A stretch of DNA of 44,513 bases from Actinomycetota bacterium. GTDB taxonomy: Bacteria > Actinomycetota > Actinomycetes > Mycobacteriales > JACQDL01. The notes under the pieces were generated by a model. The model saw only the letters and a program-made list of their open reading frames with translations. It was not told where the DNA came from and made no database searches. Location of the stretch: assembly GCA_016201065.1 (NCBI GenBank), contig JACQDL010000037.1, forward strand, positions 1 to 44,513, given 5' to 3'. The position numbers and the translations under genes were made by a program. Shown here in pieces: positions 8,397 to 16,363 of this stretch (within the stretch, counting starts at the first letter, position 1; every line of letters starts with the position of its first letter).

Positions 8397-11300
8397 GGAA
8401 CGTCATGTGGCAGATCCGCCGCCTCCGGCTCGACCGGATCGGCGCGCCAGCCGCCAGGTTCTTCGACGTCACCATCGACCTGTCCGGCACGGATGGGCAT
8501 CCGCTCGACTCGATCCTGTGGCTGCGCAACGGTGGTGGGAAGTCAAGCGTGCTCTCGCTGGTGTGCGCGGTGATCCGCCCCCACCGCCGGGAATTCCTCG
8601 CCATGTCCGCGACCGGCAAGCACGTCGAGGACTACGTCCTGGGCCCCGACACCGCACACGTCATCATCGAGTGGTCCGGCCCGTCGGGCCGCCGGCTGGT
8701 GACCGGCGCCGTCTACGAATGGGCCGACCGGACCCAACCGGCGGACCCCAACCGTGACCACGACAAGCTGCAGTCCCGCTGGTACGCCTTCACCCCGGTG
8801 CCCGACCGCGCCGATTTCGACCTGCTGCCGTTCGACCAGGCCACCCCACTGCCGCTGAAGGAGTTCGTCGGCGCCGTTCGCGGGTGGGCCGCCATCCCCG
8901 GCTGCGGCGCGGTCGTCGCCGACAACCAGGACCGGTGGAGCCGGGTCCTCGACGACCACGGCCTCGACCCGGAGCTGTTCACCTCGATCCTCCAGATGAA
9001 CGCCACCGAGGGCGGCATCGAGGGACAGTTCCAGTTCCGCAACACCGACGCGTTCGTGCGGTACCTGCTCGAACTGACCGTCGAGCCCGAGGTGCCGCGG
9101 TCCGTGTCGGACATCCTCGAATCGGTGCGTGCCGCACTCGCCGAACGGCCCGCGCTCCACGCCGACCTGGCGTTCGCCGACGAGGCGGTTCCGCTGCTAC
9201 GGAGGCTCGCCTCGGCCCGAGCGAGACACCTCGACGCCGTCGAGCGGCGCACGACCGTCGAGGCGTCCGTACGGGAACTGCGCGACGCCCTCGTGGCGGC
9301 GGCGCAGCGGGCAACCGCCGATCAGGACACACACACGGAGTTCGCACGGATCGCGGGTGAGCGGGCGACGGCCGCACGGCGCGCCGCGGACCTGGCCTAC
9401 AACCGCAGCGTCGAGTTCCGGCGGATTGCGGCCGTCTACCGGCAGCAGGCCGCGCAACGGCGACGCGACACGGCAACCCAGGATCAGAAGGCGTCGCAGG
9501 CGCAGCTCGACGCCTGGCGCGCCGTGCCCCACCTCGCCGCGTGGACGGCGGCCCAGGGCCGGGTCGCCGGGTTGGCGGAGCAACTGGCTGCGCTCACGGC
9601 CGATGCCGAACCGCTGCGGCGGTCCCGTGATGCGGCGTCGGTGGTGTTCGCCACCGCGTTGGACCGGAACATCACCACACTCACCGCCGAACGGGCCGAC
9701 GCGGCGCGCCGGCAACGCGAGGCCACCGAACGGGCCGACGCAGCGAAGCGGCGCCGGAGCGCGCTCGCCGAGGAACGCGGACGGACCCAGTCCCGCCTCG
9801 ACTCACTCACCGAAACCCTCGACGCGCTGCGCGCCGACGTGGACTCCGCCGTCGCCGCCGGGCACCTCAACCCCGGCGAGGACCTCGACACGGCCATTGA
9901 TCGGGTCCGCCGCGACGACAAGGCCGCCGAGGCCCTGCTCGGGCAGGTCGCCGAGCAACGCGCTGGGCTGACCCGGCGCCGGGACACCCTCGCCGACCGG
10001 GAACGTGAGCTGGACGCGGCCCGGACCCGGCTGGAGCACGACCGCAGCCGGACCGCGGAGCGGCAGGAGACGCTCACGGCCCGGGTCACGGACCTGGCCG
10101 GTCGCGAACGGCTGCGAACACTCGCGGAGTCCGACGACGTCGACCCGCTCGCCGAGGGCATCGGCCTGATCGGGCTGCTCGACGAGCAGATCACCCGCGC
10201 CGACCGGCGCCGCGTGGAGATTGCCGTTCAAGGCGCCGAGGACGACCGGGCCACAGCGGCGCTGGCGGCAACGAATCTGCTGCCGCCGGTGCTCGACGTC
10301 GCGTTCGCCCTCGCCGAGTGCGAACGGTCCGATGTGGCAGTCACCAGCGGCTGGTCCTACCTCGCGGACTCGGTGCCCGCACCACTGCGGGCGGCGGTGT
10401 TCGCGGCGGCCCCCGCGCTCGCCGGCGGTGTCCTCGTGTACGACCCCGACCACCTCCCCGTCGCCCAACAACTGCTGACGGCCGCGGCGTCGCGGCCCAC
10501 CTCGGTGGTGGCGGTGGCGACAACAGCCGACTTCCAGGCCGTCGTCGAGGCGGTGGCCGCCGGTCCCGTACCGTCGACGTTCGTCGTGCCCACCGCGCCC
10601 GCGTTGACCGACAAGGCGGCGGCCGGTGCCGAACTGGAGCTGCGTGACACCGCCCGTGTCGCCCGCACCACCGAGGCCGAGGCGCTGGCCAGGCAGTGGG
10701 ACACCGACGACGACCTGCGCCGGGCATTGCGCGCGCTGCTCGCCGACTGCCCGCCCGGAACGCTCGCCCGACTCGCGACGGATCTCGCCGAACTCGACGC
10801 GCGGATCGACCCGGTCGTCGCCGAACTGGCCGGCGTGCCCGCGCAGCGCGCCGACCTCGACGCCGAGGCACCCGACCTCGACGCCGCCGACACCCGCGCG
10901 CAGGCGGTCCGGCGTAGTGCCGCCAGGACGACCGCCGTGCTCACCGCACTGCGGGAACGGCACGCTGCGGCCGGACCGCTGCACGCCGAGGCAGGGACGA
11001 TGCCCGCCGCCATCGCCGGACTCACCGAGACGATCACGAAGGCGGATGCCGACGAAACCGAGGCCCGTGCCGAGGTCGACGTGGCGAAGGCGGACGCGGC
11101 CACCCGTTTGACGCTCATCACCGGGTACGGCACCGAACGCGCGCGCCTCGCCACCGCCACCGCCACCGCCACCGCCACCGACGGCACTGTCACCATCGTG
11201 CTCGACCAGGCACGGCACGAGTGGCAGACCGCCGACGCCGCGTACCGCCGGGAGACGTCGGAGTCGGTTCTCGCCGGACAGATGGAGGAGGCGACACGCG

Positions 11301-12793
11301 CCGTGCTGGCACCGGCCGACGAGGTCGCGAACCTGCCGCCGGAGGTGCGTGCCCGCGCGGAGCAGCTGTTCTCGACCCCCGCCGGCTCGCAGCCGCTGCT
11401 CACCAAGGACGCCATCCGGGCGGCCGACGCGACACTGTCCCGGCGCGGTATGGAACTCACCGCCGCCGGGGTGGAGGCGGAGCTCGCGTCCGCGGAGGTC
11501 GACCAGCACACGCCGGCCGACCGGCGCCGTCGGGCGCAGATCGAGGAGCACGAGACGCCACCGACCCGGGAGGAGGCCCTCGCCGCCGCCGACGCCACCG
11601 AGGAGAACCAACGCGCTCACCTCGACATGGTCAGCACCGCGCAGGAGCATGCCGCCGACGCTGCGGAACGCGGCCGGGATGCGGGCAGCCGCGCGGAGGC
11701 CATGCGTACCGCGGCGCAGCTGCTTGGTGCCACCCGCACCGAAACCGTCGGCGACGACATCACGCCGTACCCCGGCACGGACGAGGCAGCGCGGTCCGCC
11801 GTTGACACGCTGCGGGCCGAGCAGGACGGTGCGCGGACCGGGGAGTCGCAGACGGCCAAAGCGCTCGACACGATCTCCACGGAGCTGGCGTTGTGGGCGA
11901 ACGACGATCGATTCATGCTCGTGAAGTCCGACGTGCGGACCCGGTTCCGGGTCGCCGACGCCGGCAGCGAGCTGGGGCCGGTCGCCGACGATCTCGCCAA
12001 GGACCTCACGATGTACGCGGCGAACCTACGCGGCCAGCTCACCGAACTCGACGAACACAAGAGTGTCGTCGTCACCGCGATCACCGGCATGGTCCGCCAG
12101 GCGTTGCGGACGATCGACCGAGCGCAACGGTTCTCCGAGCTGCCCGAGTCCCTTGGCCCGTGGGCCGGGCAACGATTCCTCGACGTCGGCCCGCGGACCA
12201 GCGTCAACACCTCCGAACCCATCGTCCGGGACCGCTGCGCGCGGCTCGTCGATGTGCTCACCGCCCGGGGAGCGGAGGTACCACGGGGCCTGGACCTGCT
12301 GTGGCAGGCGACCTCCAGTGTCGTCGGGGACGGCAACTGGCGGGCGAGGGTGCTCAAGCCGTCGACGACGTTCGCGCTCGACCGGGTGTCGGTGGAGAAG
12401 ATGCGCAAGTGGTCCGGCGGCGAGAAGGTGACCACCGCGCTGCTGCTGTTCTGCATGGTTGCGAAGCTGCGGGCCCAAAACCGTGGTCGCGAGCTGCCCG
12501 GTCTCGGCGTGCTGCCGCTGGACAACCCCCTGGGCAAGGCGAACTACGTCGTGTTCCTCGACCTGCAACGCCGCGTCGCGGCAGCGAACGGCATCCAGTT
12601 GCTGTTCCTCACCGGAGTCGGTGACATGAAGGCCGTCGGCAGGTTCCCGAACATCGTCCGGATGCGCAACGCCGCCCACGGCCCGCGGGAGTACGTCCGG
12701 GTCGGCGAACGCACGCTCACCGTCGACGACCCGGCCGGCATCGTCGACTCGACCCGGGTGTGGCGGGACGACCCGGTGCTGAGGCTGCTGTGA
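8393..12793 (+). CDS. SMC/MukB-like ATPase of a divergent Wadjet system (JetC candidate, 1466 aa)
   Basis: An ATPase of SMC architecture. Walker A is RNGGGKSSVLSLV with Lys50. Long Glu/Ala/Arg-rich helices fill about residues 235-585 and 750-1265 and should form antiparallel coiled-coil arms around a globular hinge-like part (about 590-745). The C-terminal head has an ABC signature KWSGGEK (Ser1341-Lys1345) and a Walker B-like VLPLDNPLGKAN with Asp1377. The residue after that Asp is Asn1378, where SMC, MukB and Rad50 proteins have the catalytic Glu. After it come FLDLQRRVAAANGIQ and LLFLTGV, a D-loop/switch-like region. At 1466 residues it is longer than the JetC proteins I recall from types I-III. 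Expected role: an ATP-driven DNA loop-extruding motor that senses small circular DNA. It overlaps both neighbours by 4 bases. SMC-like nature is clear; the Wadjet assignment rests on the operon. Confidence 0.85.
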   Translation: MRNVMWQIRRLRLDRIGAPAARFFDVTIDLSGTDGHPLDSILWLRNGGGKSSVLSLVCAVIRPHRREFLAMSATGKHVEDYVLGPDTAHVIIEWSGPSGRRLVTGAVYEWADRTQPADPNRDHDKLQSRWYAFTPVPDRADFDLLPFDQATPLPLKEFVGAVRGWAAIPGCGAVVADNQDRWSRVLDDHGLDPELFTSILQMNATEGGIEGQFQFRNTDAFVRYLLELTVEPEVPRSVSDILESVRAALAERPALHADLAFADEAVPLLRRLASARARHLDAVERRTTVEASVRELRDALVAAAQRATADQDTHTEFARIAGERATAARRAADLAYNRSVEFRRIAAVYRQQAAQRRRDTATQDQKASQAQLDAWRAVPHLAAWTAAQGRVAGLAEQLAALTADAEPLRRSRDAASVVFATALDRNITTLTAERADAARRQREATERADAAKRRRSALAEERGRTQSRLDSLTETLDALRADVDSAVAAGHLNPGEDLDTAIDRVRRDDKAAEALLGQVAEQRAGLTRRRDTLADRERELDAARTRLEHDRSRTAERQETLTARVTDLAGRERLRTLAESDDVDPLAEGIGLIGLLDEQITRADRRRVEIAVQGAEDDRATAALAATNLLPPVLDVAFALAECERSDVAVTSGWSYLADSVPAPLRAAVFAAAPALAGGVLVYDPDHLPVAQQLLTAAASRPTSVVAVATTADFQAVVEAVAAGPVPSTFVVPTAPALTDKAAAGAELELRDTARVARTTEAEALARQWDTDDDLRRALRALLADCPPGTLARLATDLAELDARIDPVVAELAGVPAQRADLDAEAPDLDAADTRAQAVRRSAARTTAVLTALRERHAAAGPLHAEAGTMPAAIAGLTETITKADADETEARAEVDVAKADAATRLTLITGYGTERARLATATATATATDGTVTIVLDQARHEWQTADAAYRRETSESVLAGQMEEATRAVLAPADEVANLPPEVRARAEQLFSTPAGSQPLLTKDAIRAADATLSRRGMELTAAGVEAELASAEVDQHTPADRRRRAQIEEHETPPTREEALAAADATEENQRAHLDMVSTAQEHAADAAERGRDAGSRAEAMRTAAQLLGATRTETVGDDITPYPGTDEAARSAVDTLRAEQDGARTGESQTAKALDTISTELALWANDDRFMLVKSDVRTRFRVADAGSELGPVADDLAKDLTMYAANLRGQLTELDEHKSVVVTAITGMVRQALRTIDRAQRFSELPESLGPWAGQRFLDVGPRTSVNTSEPIVRDRCARLVDVLTARGAEVPRGLDLLWQATSSVVGDGNWRARVLKPSTTFALDRVSVEKMRKWSGGEKVTTALLLFCMVAKLRAQNRGRELPGLGVLPLDNPLGKANYVVFLDLQRRVAAANGIQLLFLTGVGDMKAVGRFPNIVRMRNAAHGPREYVRVGERTLTVDDPAGIVDSTRVWRDDPVLRLL
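11151..11180. repeat. Hexanucleotide tandem repeat, CCACCG x5
   Basis: Five exact copies of CCACCG lie in the second coiled-coil arm of the SMC-like gene and encode an Ala-Thr run (ATATATATDG). Copy-number change would add or remove two residues in the arm without a frameshift. Confidence 0.8.
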
Positions 12794-13869
12794 CGACCCC
12801 ACCGGCTGGGGCGGCCGCACCGGGGCTGTCGGCCCTGGCCGCAGCGCTGCACGACGTGGTCGTCACGTCCCGGCGGGTGCGGGTGCCGGTGGAGGACCTG
12901 CGGCGGGTGGCGCTTGCCGCAGACCTGTCACTCGCCGGATCGCCGGACGCCCGGGCGCGGTTGGCCGACGCGATCCGGGAGCTGGAGGCCAGCGGTGCCG
13001 TCACGCTGCCCATCAAGGAGGCCCTCTGGGAACGCGTGCCCCGTCCGGCACTGCCACGGTGGGTGGCCCGGCGCGCCGCCCGACCGGAGGCACCGGCAGC
13101 CTCGGCGGCGGCGTCGGTCAGCTGGCACGCCAGGTTGAGCTGGGTGCCGTCGTTCCTGGCGAACGACCGGCCGAGCGCCGCGGAACGGTCGCTGCTGCGC
13201 GCCGTCAACAGCTTCCTCGGCGCTGGTGGGTCGTCGTTCGTCGTGCCGCTCCGGGAACGATCGCTGCAGCTCACCGGCGACGAGAAGGCGCTGGACACGA
13301 CGAGTCGCGGCCGGTTGTTCGCCACGGGGCGGCTGTCCCTGCGGCTGCTCGCAGCGCGGCGCACGAGCCCGCCCATGGTGCGTCACCGAGTCGGCGCCGG
13401 TCGGGTGACGCTGCTGGTCGAGAACTACGCCACGTACGACTCGCTGTCCACCGCACTGCCGGCCGTCGGTGAGGTGGGTGAGGTGGTCTACAGCGCTGGC
13501 AACACGCTCGGGACTGTGCTCACCGCGCTCGCCGACGTGGGACCGCCGGACGCGTTGGCGTACTTCGGTGATCTCGACGTTCGCGGCCTGGAAATCGCGG
13601 CGGCGGGTGCCCGGCTCGCCACCGAGCTGGGCCTGCCACCACTGGTCCCGGCGGAACGGCTCTACCAACTCCTCCTCCAGCACGGCCGCCCCGCACCCAC
13701 CGGCCCGAAACCCGATGCGGCGAGGGCGCGCGCCGCCTCGGCGTGGCTGCCCGAGTCGCTGCGTGTATCAGTCCTCGACGTGCTCCTCGCCGGCAACCGG
13801 CTCGCCCAAGAGGCAGTCGGCCTGGAGCTGCTGCACAACGAACCCCCACGGACCGTCCGCACCCAGTAG
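12790..13869 (+). CDS. Toprim-type nuclease subunit of the Wadjet-like system (JetD candidate, 359 aa)
   Basis: The GTG start at 12,790 overlaps the SMC stop (GTGA), the third such overlap in the operon. An in-frame ATG 30 nt upstream lies inside the SMC gene and is less likely. The C-terminal half has a toprim/DUF2220-like pattern: LLVENYATYDSL with Glu211, then YFGDLDVRGLEIA with Asp261 and Asp263, the acidic triad that binds metal in topoisomerase VI-like JetD nucleases. The N-terminal 130 residues are helical with a winged-helix look (LADAIRELEASGAVTLPIK) and could match the DNA- or SMC-binding arm (DUF3322-like) of JetD. In Wadjet this subunit cuts circular plasmid DNA. The key acidic residues are present, so it is predicted to be active. 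It ends 3 bp from a convergent gene with no visible terminator between them. Confidence 0.78.
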   Translation: MTTPPAGAAAPGLSALAAALHDVVVTSRRVRVPVEDLRRVALAADLSLAGSPDARARLADAIRELEASGAVTLPIKEALWERVPRPALPRWVARRAARPEAPAASAAASVSWHARLSWVPSFLANDRPSAAERSLLRAVNSFLGAGGSSFVVPLRERSLQLTGDEKALDTTSRGRLFATGRLSLRLLAARRTSPPMVRHRVGAGRVTLLVENYATYDSLSTALPAVGEVGEVVYSAGNTLGTVLTALADVGPPDALAYFGDLDVRGLEIAAAGARLATELGLPPLVPAERLYQLLLQHGRPAPTGPKPDAARARAASAWLPESLRVSVLDVLLAGNRLAQEAVGLELLHNEPPRTVRTQ

Positions 13870-13872
13870 GTG

Positions 13873-15492
13873 TCAGCGCAGGAAGGACAGCGCCTGGTTC
13901 ACCTCGTCAACGTGGAATCCGGCCGGGTTGAACTGCGTGGCGTCGTGCAGCCCCAGCCACTCCAGGCGTTCGGCGTGTTCGGGGTGCTGGGGGTCGGCGA
14001 GTGCCTCCACCAGCTCCTCGTACCCCCAGATGCCGCCACAGTCTTCCGGTGGCGCCGCCCGGCGCCCGCCCGCGCAGCGCGGGTAGACCACCGCGGGGTC
14101 ACGGTCGAGGACCTTCTCCACCACGATGTCGTGCACCCAGTCGTCGCCGAAGTCGTAGGTGTAGCGGATCTTGTCCTTCACCCGGGCGACCACCTGCTCC
14201 AGGGTGACCAGCGCCTCGTCCTGGTGCGCCAACTCCAGCTCCAGGTCCGGCCGACCGAACTCGCCGTACGGCGTATCGAACACATGCAGGTGCCCGCCGC
14301 CCCACCCGAACGCGGACTGAATCGTGTCGTGCAACCGGTCCAGGCCCAGGTCCGCCGGCACCAGCAGCCGCCGCCAGATCGGCGGTTTCGCCCCACGCAG
14401 TCCCACCTTGATCTGATAGATCGGCGCCGGGCCGGCCGGCTTCTTCCGCTTCGCCGGCAACGGAGCCGGCGCAGCCCGACCGAACCGCAGCGCGGCGGGT
14501 CCGCCGCCGAACAACGCACCAGCAGCGCCACCGCCGCCCACGAGGTCCACCAGCATGTCCAGGATGGTCGCCGCGGAGCGGTCGGCGTGGGCATGCCCAC
14601 GCCCATCCGTTGGCCTCCGGGCCGCCGGGAGTGCTGTCATCCGGGAACGGAGCAGCAGGGCCAGTACCTCGTGCGGCGGCGCGTCGTCGTCGTCCTCGTC
14701 GGCCGGGTCCGTCTCGCCGACGAGCCTCTCCTGGTCATGCACGGCCCGCGCGTCCAGGGCCTCCTCGACGTGCCACCGCAACTCGGCCGGGTCAGGCGTC
14801 TCGGTCCTGATGTCCAGGCCGTTCGCCCGACCAGCCTTACGAATGTTGTCCAGCGCCGTGGGCAGACCATCGGTATCGACGAGGAGGATGTCCGCGGCGG
14901 CGCCACAGTCCTGCTCGTCCACGACAACCAGGAACGCGTGCCCACGGGTGGCCCGCCGGAACGGGGCAACCAACACCGACGTCGTTTCCTGGGTGTCGTA
15001 CAGCCGCAGGCAGTCGCCGACCCGCACCGGCTCGGCCAACTCACCGGCCCACCGTGGGGTGGGGATGCCCATGGCCACCATCTGCTCGGCGGCGACCGAC
15101 GCACCCTCGGCCAACTGTTCCTGCACACCAGATGCGGCCGAACCGATCGCCAGCAGCAGAGCCAGCGCCACGCCACTGGGCTCGGCCGTGACCTGTGGAA
15201 TGAACACCCGGACGAAGTCAGTCACGGCCTCGTCCCCGGCGACCTCCACCAGGGGGGCCACGAACGCCGCACCAGCCAGCTCCGCCTCCAGGGCGTCCTC
15301 GTACTCGGCGAGAGCGGCAACACCAGCGAGCAACTCACCGATCATCTGCGCCGGGTCGACATCCTCACCCGAACACCCGGGACAGTCGCACCCCTCCGGC
15401 GCGTCGGGCACCGCGGTCAGGTCCACGCGCCGGGCACCCTTGCTGCTCGGATTGTTCTGCTGACCCAGTCGGTCACGATTGGCAGGACTCAT
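13873..15492 (-). CDS. Plasmid pRiA4b ORF-3-like domain protein with long N-terminal extension (539 aa)
   Basis: Residues about 355-539 match the pRiA4b ORF-3 (PF07929) domain: YQIKVGLRGAKPPIWRRLLV, FGWGGGHLHVFDTPYGEFG, IRYTYDFGDDWVHDIVVEKV, then an acidic end with GIWGYEELVEALADPQHPEH and a FNPAGFHVDEVN tail. The biochemical role of this domain is not known to me. The first 350 residues add a Cys cluster (CDCPGCSG, about residues 36-43), a helical region and a region rich in Asp/Glu, so the protein is larger than simple one-domain members. The ATG at 15,492 was chosen because MSPANRDRL follows it and a CAGACT hexamer lies 6 nt upstream; an upstream GTG at 15,528 gives an unnatural Arg-rich start. 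It converges on the Wadjet-like operon with 3 bp between stops. Confidence 0.8.
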   Translation of the reverse strand: MSPANRDRLGQQNNPSSKGARRVDLTAVPDAPEGCDCPGCSGEDVDPAQMIGELLAGVAALAEYEDALEAELAGAAFVAPLVEVAGDEAVTDFVRVFIPQVTAEPSGVALALLLAIGSAASGVQEQLAEGASVAAEQMVAMGIPTPRWAGELAEPVRVGDCLRLYDTQETTSVLVAPFRRATRGHAFLVVVDEQDCGAAADILLVDTDGLPTALDNIRKAGRANGLDIRTETPDPAELRWHVEEALDARAVHDQERLVGETDPADEDDDDAPPHEVLALLLRSRMTALPAARRPTDGRGHAHADRSAATILDMLVDLVGGGGAAGALFGGGPAALRFGRAAPAPLPAKRKKPAGPAPIYQIKVGLRGAKPPIWRRLLVPADLGLDRLHDTIQSAFGWGGGHLHVFDTPYGEFGRPDLELELAHQDEALVTLEQVVARVKDKIRYTYDFGDDWVHDIVVEKVLDRDPAVVYPRCAGGRRAAPPEDCGGIWGYEELVEALADPQHPEHAERLEWLGLHDATQFNPAGFHVDEVNQALSFLR

Positions 15493-15498
15493 CCGTCT

Positions 15499-15504
15499 AG
15501 TCTG
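15499..15504 (-). promoter_or_regulatory. Candidate -10 (CAGACT) for the pRiA4b-like gene
   Basis: On the minus strand CAGACT is followed by six bases and the ATG at 15,492, the leaderless geometry seen elsewhere in the window. The first base deviates from TANNNT, so this is weaker than the others. Confidence 0.25.
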
Positions 15505-15695
15505 CCGGCCCGCGCCGGCACCTTCCAAACAGATCCACGACAGAGACCGCGACCCGGCCCGCCCGGCCCCACCTACTGGGGTACGACGGCCGGCTGTTCC
15601 GTGCCCCTACGCATCCGGGCCACCATCACCCGGGAGGCCGCCCCCACCCTCGCCGCCACCATCACCACGCTCACCAGCGACCACCCCCACAGACA

Positions 15696-15735
15696 ACCAC
15701 CGGTGACCGAAACGACTCGTTCGGTCCCCGGTGGT
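15696..15735 (-). terminator. Hairpin downstream of tRNA-Arg
   Basis: ACCACCGG (15,696-15,703) pairs with CCGGTGGT (15,728-15,735), and the inner ACCGAA pairs with TTCGGT, leaving a short loop. It lies 20 nt past the 3' end of the minus-strand tRNA gene and is probably its terminator. No U-run follows, which is common in Actinobacteria. Confidence 0.55.
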
Positions 15736-15755
15736 CATGGGTGTGATGCTTTGCG

Positions 15756-15827
15756 TGCCCCCGGCAGGATTCGAACCTGCGCACCCGCCTCCGGAGGGCG
15801 ATGCTCTATCCCCTGAGCTACGGGGGC
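15756..15827 (-). tRNA. tRNA-Arg (anticodon CCG)
   Basis: The 72-nt minus-strand sequence folds as a standard cloverleaf: acceptor GCCCCCG pairing with CGGGGGC, D-arm GCTC...GAGC, anticodon loop CTCCGGA with CCG at positions 34-36, and a T-arm GCAGG-TTCGAAT-CCTGC. The discriminator base is A, and 3' CCA is not encoded. It reads CGG codons, which are abundant in this DNA. Its 3' end faces the accessory region, a classic integrase target orientation, although I found no second copy of the 3' end as an att repeat inside the window. Confidence 0.95.
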
Positions 15828-15842
15828 TCAGCGACGGCGATC

Positions 15843-15848
15843 AGGTTA
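15843..15848 (-). promoter_or_regulatory. Candidate -10 (TAACCT) of tRNA-Arg
   Basis: TAACCT on the minus strand ends 15 nt before the tRNA 5' end, a suitable distance for a short processed leader. No convincing -35 was seen. Confidence 0.3.
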
Positions 15849-15881
15849 GCAGGATTCGGCCACCGGCCGCCGCACAGGGGA

Positions 15882-15887
15882 TACCGT
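15882..15887 (+). promoter_or_regulatory. Candidate -10 (TACCGT), leaderless response regulator
   Basis: TACCGT lies six bases before the ATG at 15,894, so transcription would start at or next to the start codon. No ribosome binding site precedes this ATG, which agrees with leaderless translation. Confidence 0.45.
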
Positions 15888-15893
15888 CCGGGC

Positions 15894-16298
15894 ATGTCCC
15901 TCCCTCGGGTCCTCGTCGTCGACGATGAGGCGGTCATCCGCCAGCTCATCGTGATCAACCTTGAGCTGGAGGGGTTCGAGGTGCACACGGCGGCGGACGG
16001 GCAGGAGGCACTGGTCAAGGCCCGCGAGGTACGCCCGCACGTGGTCACCCTCGACGTCATGATGCCGAACCTCGATGGTTGGGCCACCGCGCAGCAGCTC
16101 CGCGCCGACCCGGTCACCCGGGACGCCCGGATCGTGTTCATCTCCGCCCGCGGCCGCTCGGGCGACGTCAGCCGCGGCTTGCAGCTCGGTGAGGCATACC
16201 TGACCAAACCGTTCGATCCCGACGAGGTCGTTGAGGCGGTTCGCCGGCTCGCCGCGCCCGCCGTGCCCGCCCCCGGCGACGATCCCGCCGTGGGGTGA
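15894..16298 (+). CDS. Single-domain response regulator (CheY-like receiver, 134 aa)
   Basis: A receiver domain with the expected landmarks: acidic pair in VLVVDDEAVIRQL, phosphoacceptor Asp54 in TLDVMMPNLDGW, the Ser in IVFISARGRSG and conserved Lys105 in AYLTKPFDPDE. No DNA-binding or enzymatic output domain follows; the protein ends in an Ala/Pro-rich tail. It may act through protein contacts or as a phosphate relay. No histidine kinase is nearby, so its partner is encoded elsewhere. The segment before the conserved Lys (QLGEAYLTKPF) is one residue shorter than the usual GADDYLTKPF. The start was chosen from the leaderless TACCGT signal. It precedes argS in the same direction, but argS has its own -10. 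Confidence 0.9.
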   Translation: MSLPRVLVVDDEAVIRQLIVINLELEGFEVHTAADGQEALVKAREVRPHVVTLDVMMPNLDGWATAQQLRADPVTRDARIVFISARGRSGDVSRGLQLGEAYLTKPFDPDEVVEAVRRLAAPAVPAPGDDPAVG

Positions 16299-16351
16299 CG
16301 CAGCCGGCGTGGGCGTCGGGTGGCGCGGAGAGTTCGCTGCCCTTCGCCCTC

Positions 16352-16357
16352 TAGCAT
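16352..16357 (+). promoter_or_regulatory. Candidate -10 (TAGCAT), leaderless argS
   Basis: TAGCAT is followed by six bases and the GTG of argS at 16,364. There is no Shine-Dalgarno sequence, so a leaderless transcript is the simplest reading. Confidence 0.5.
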
Positions 16358-16363
16358 GGGCCA

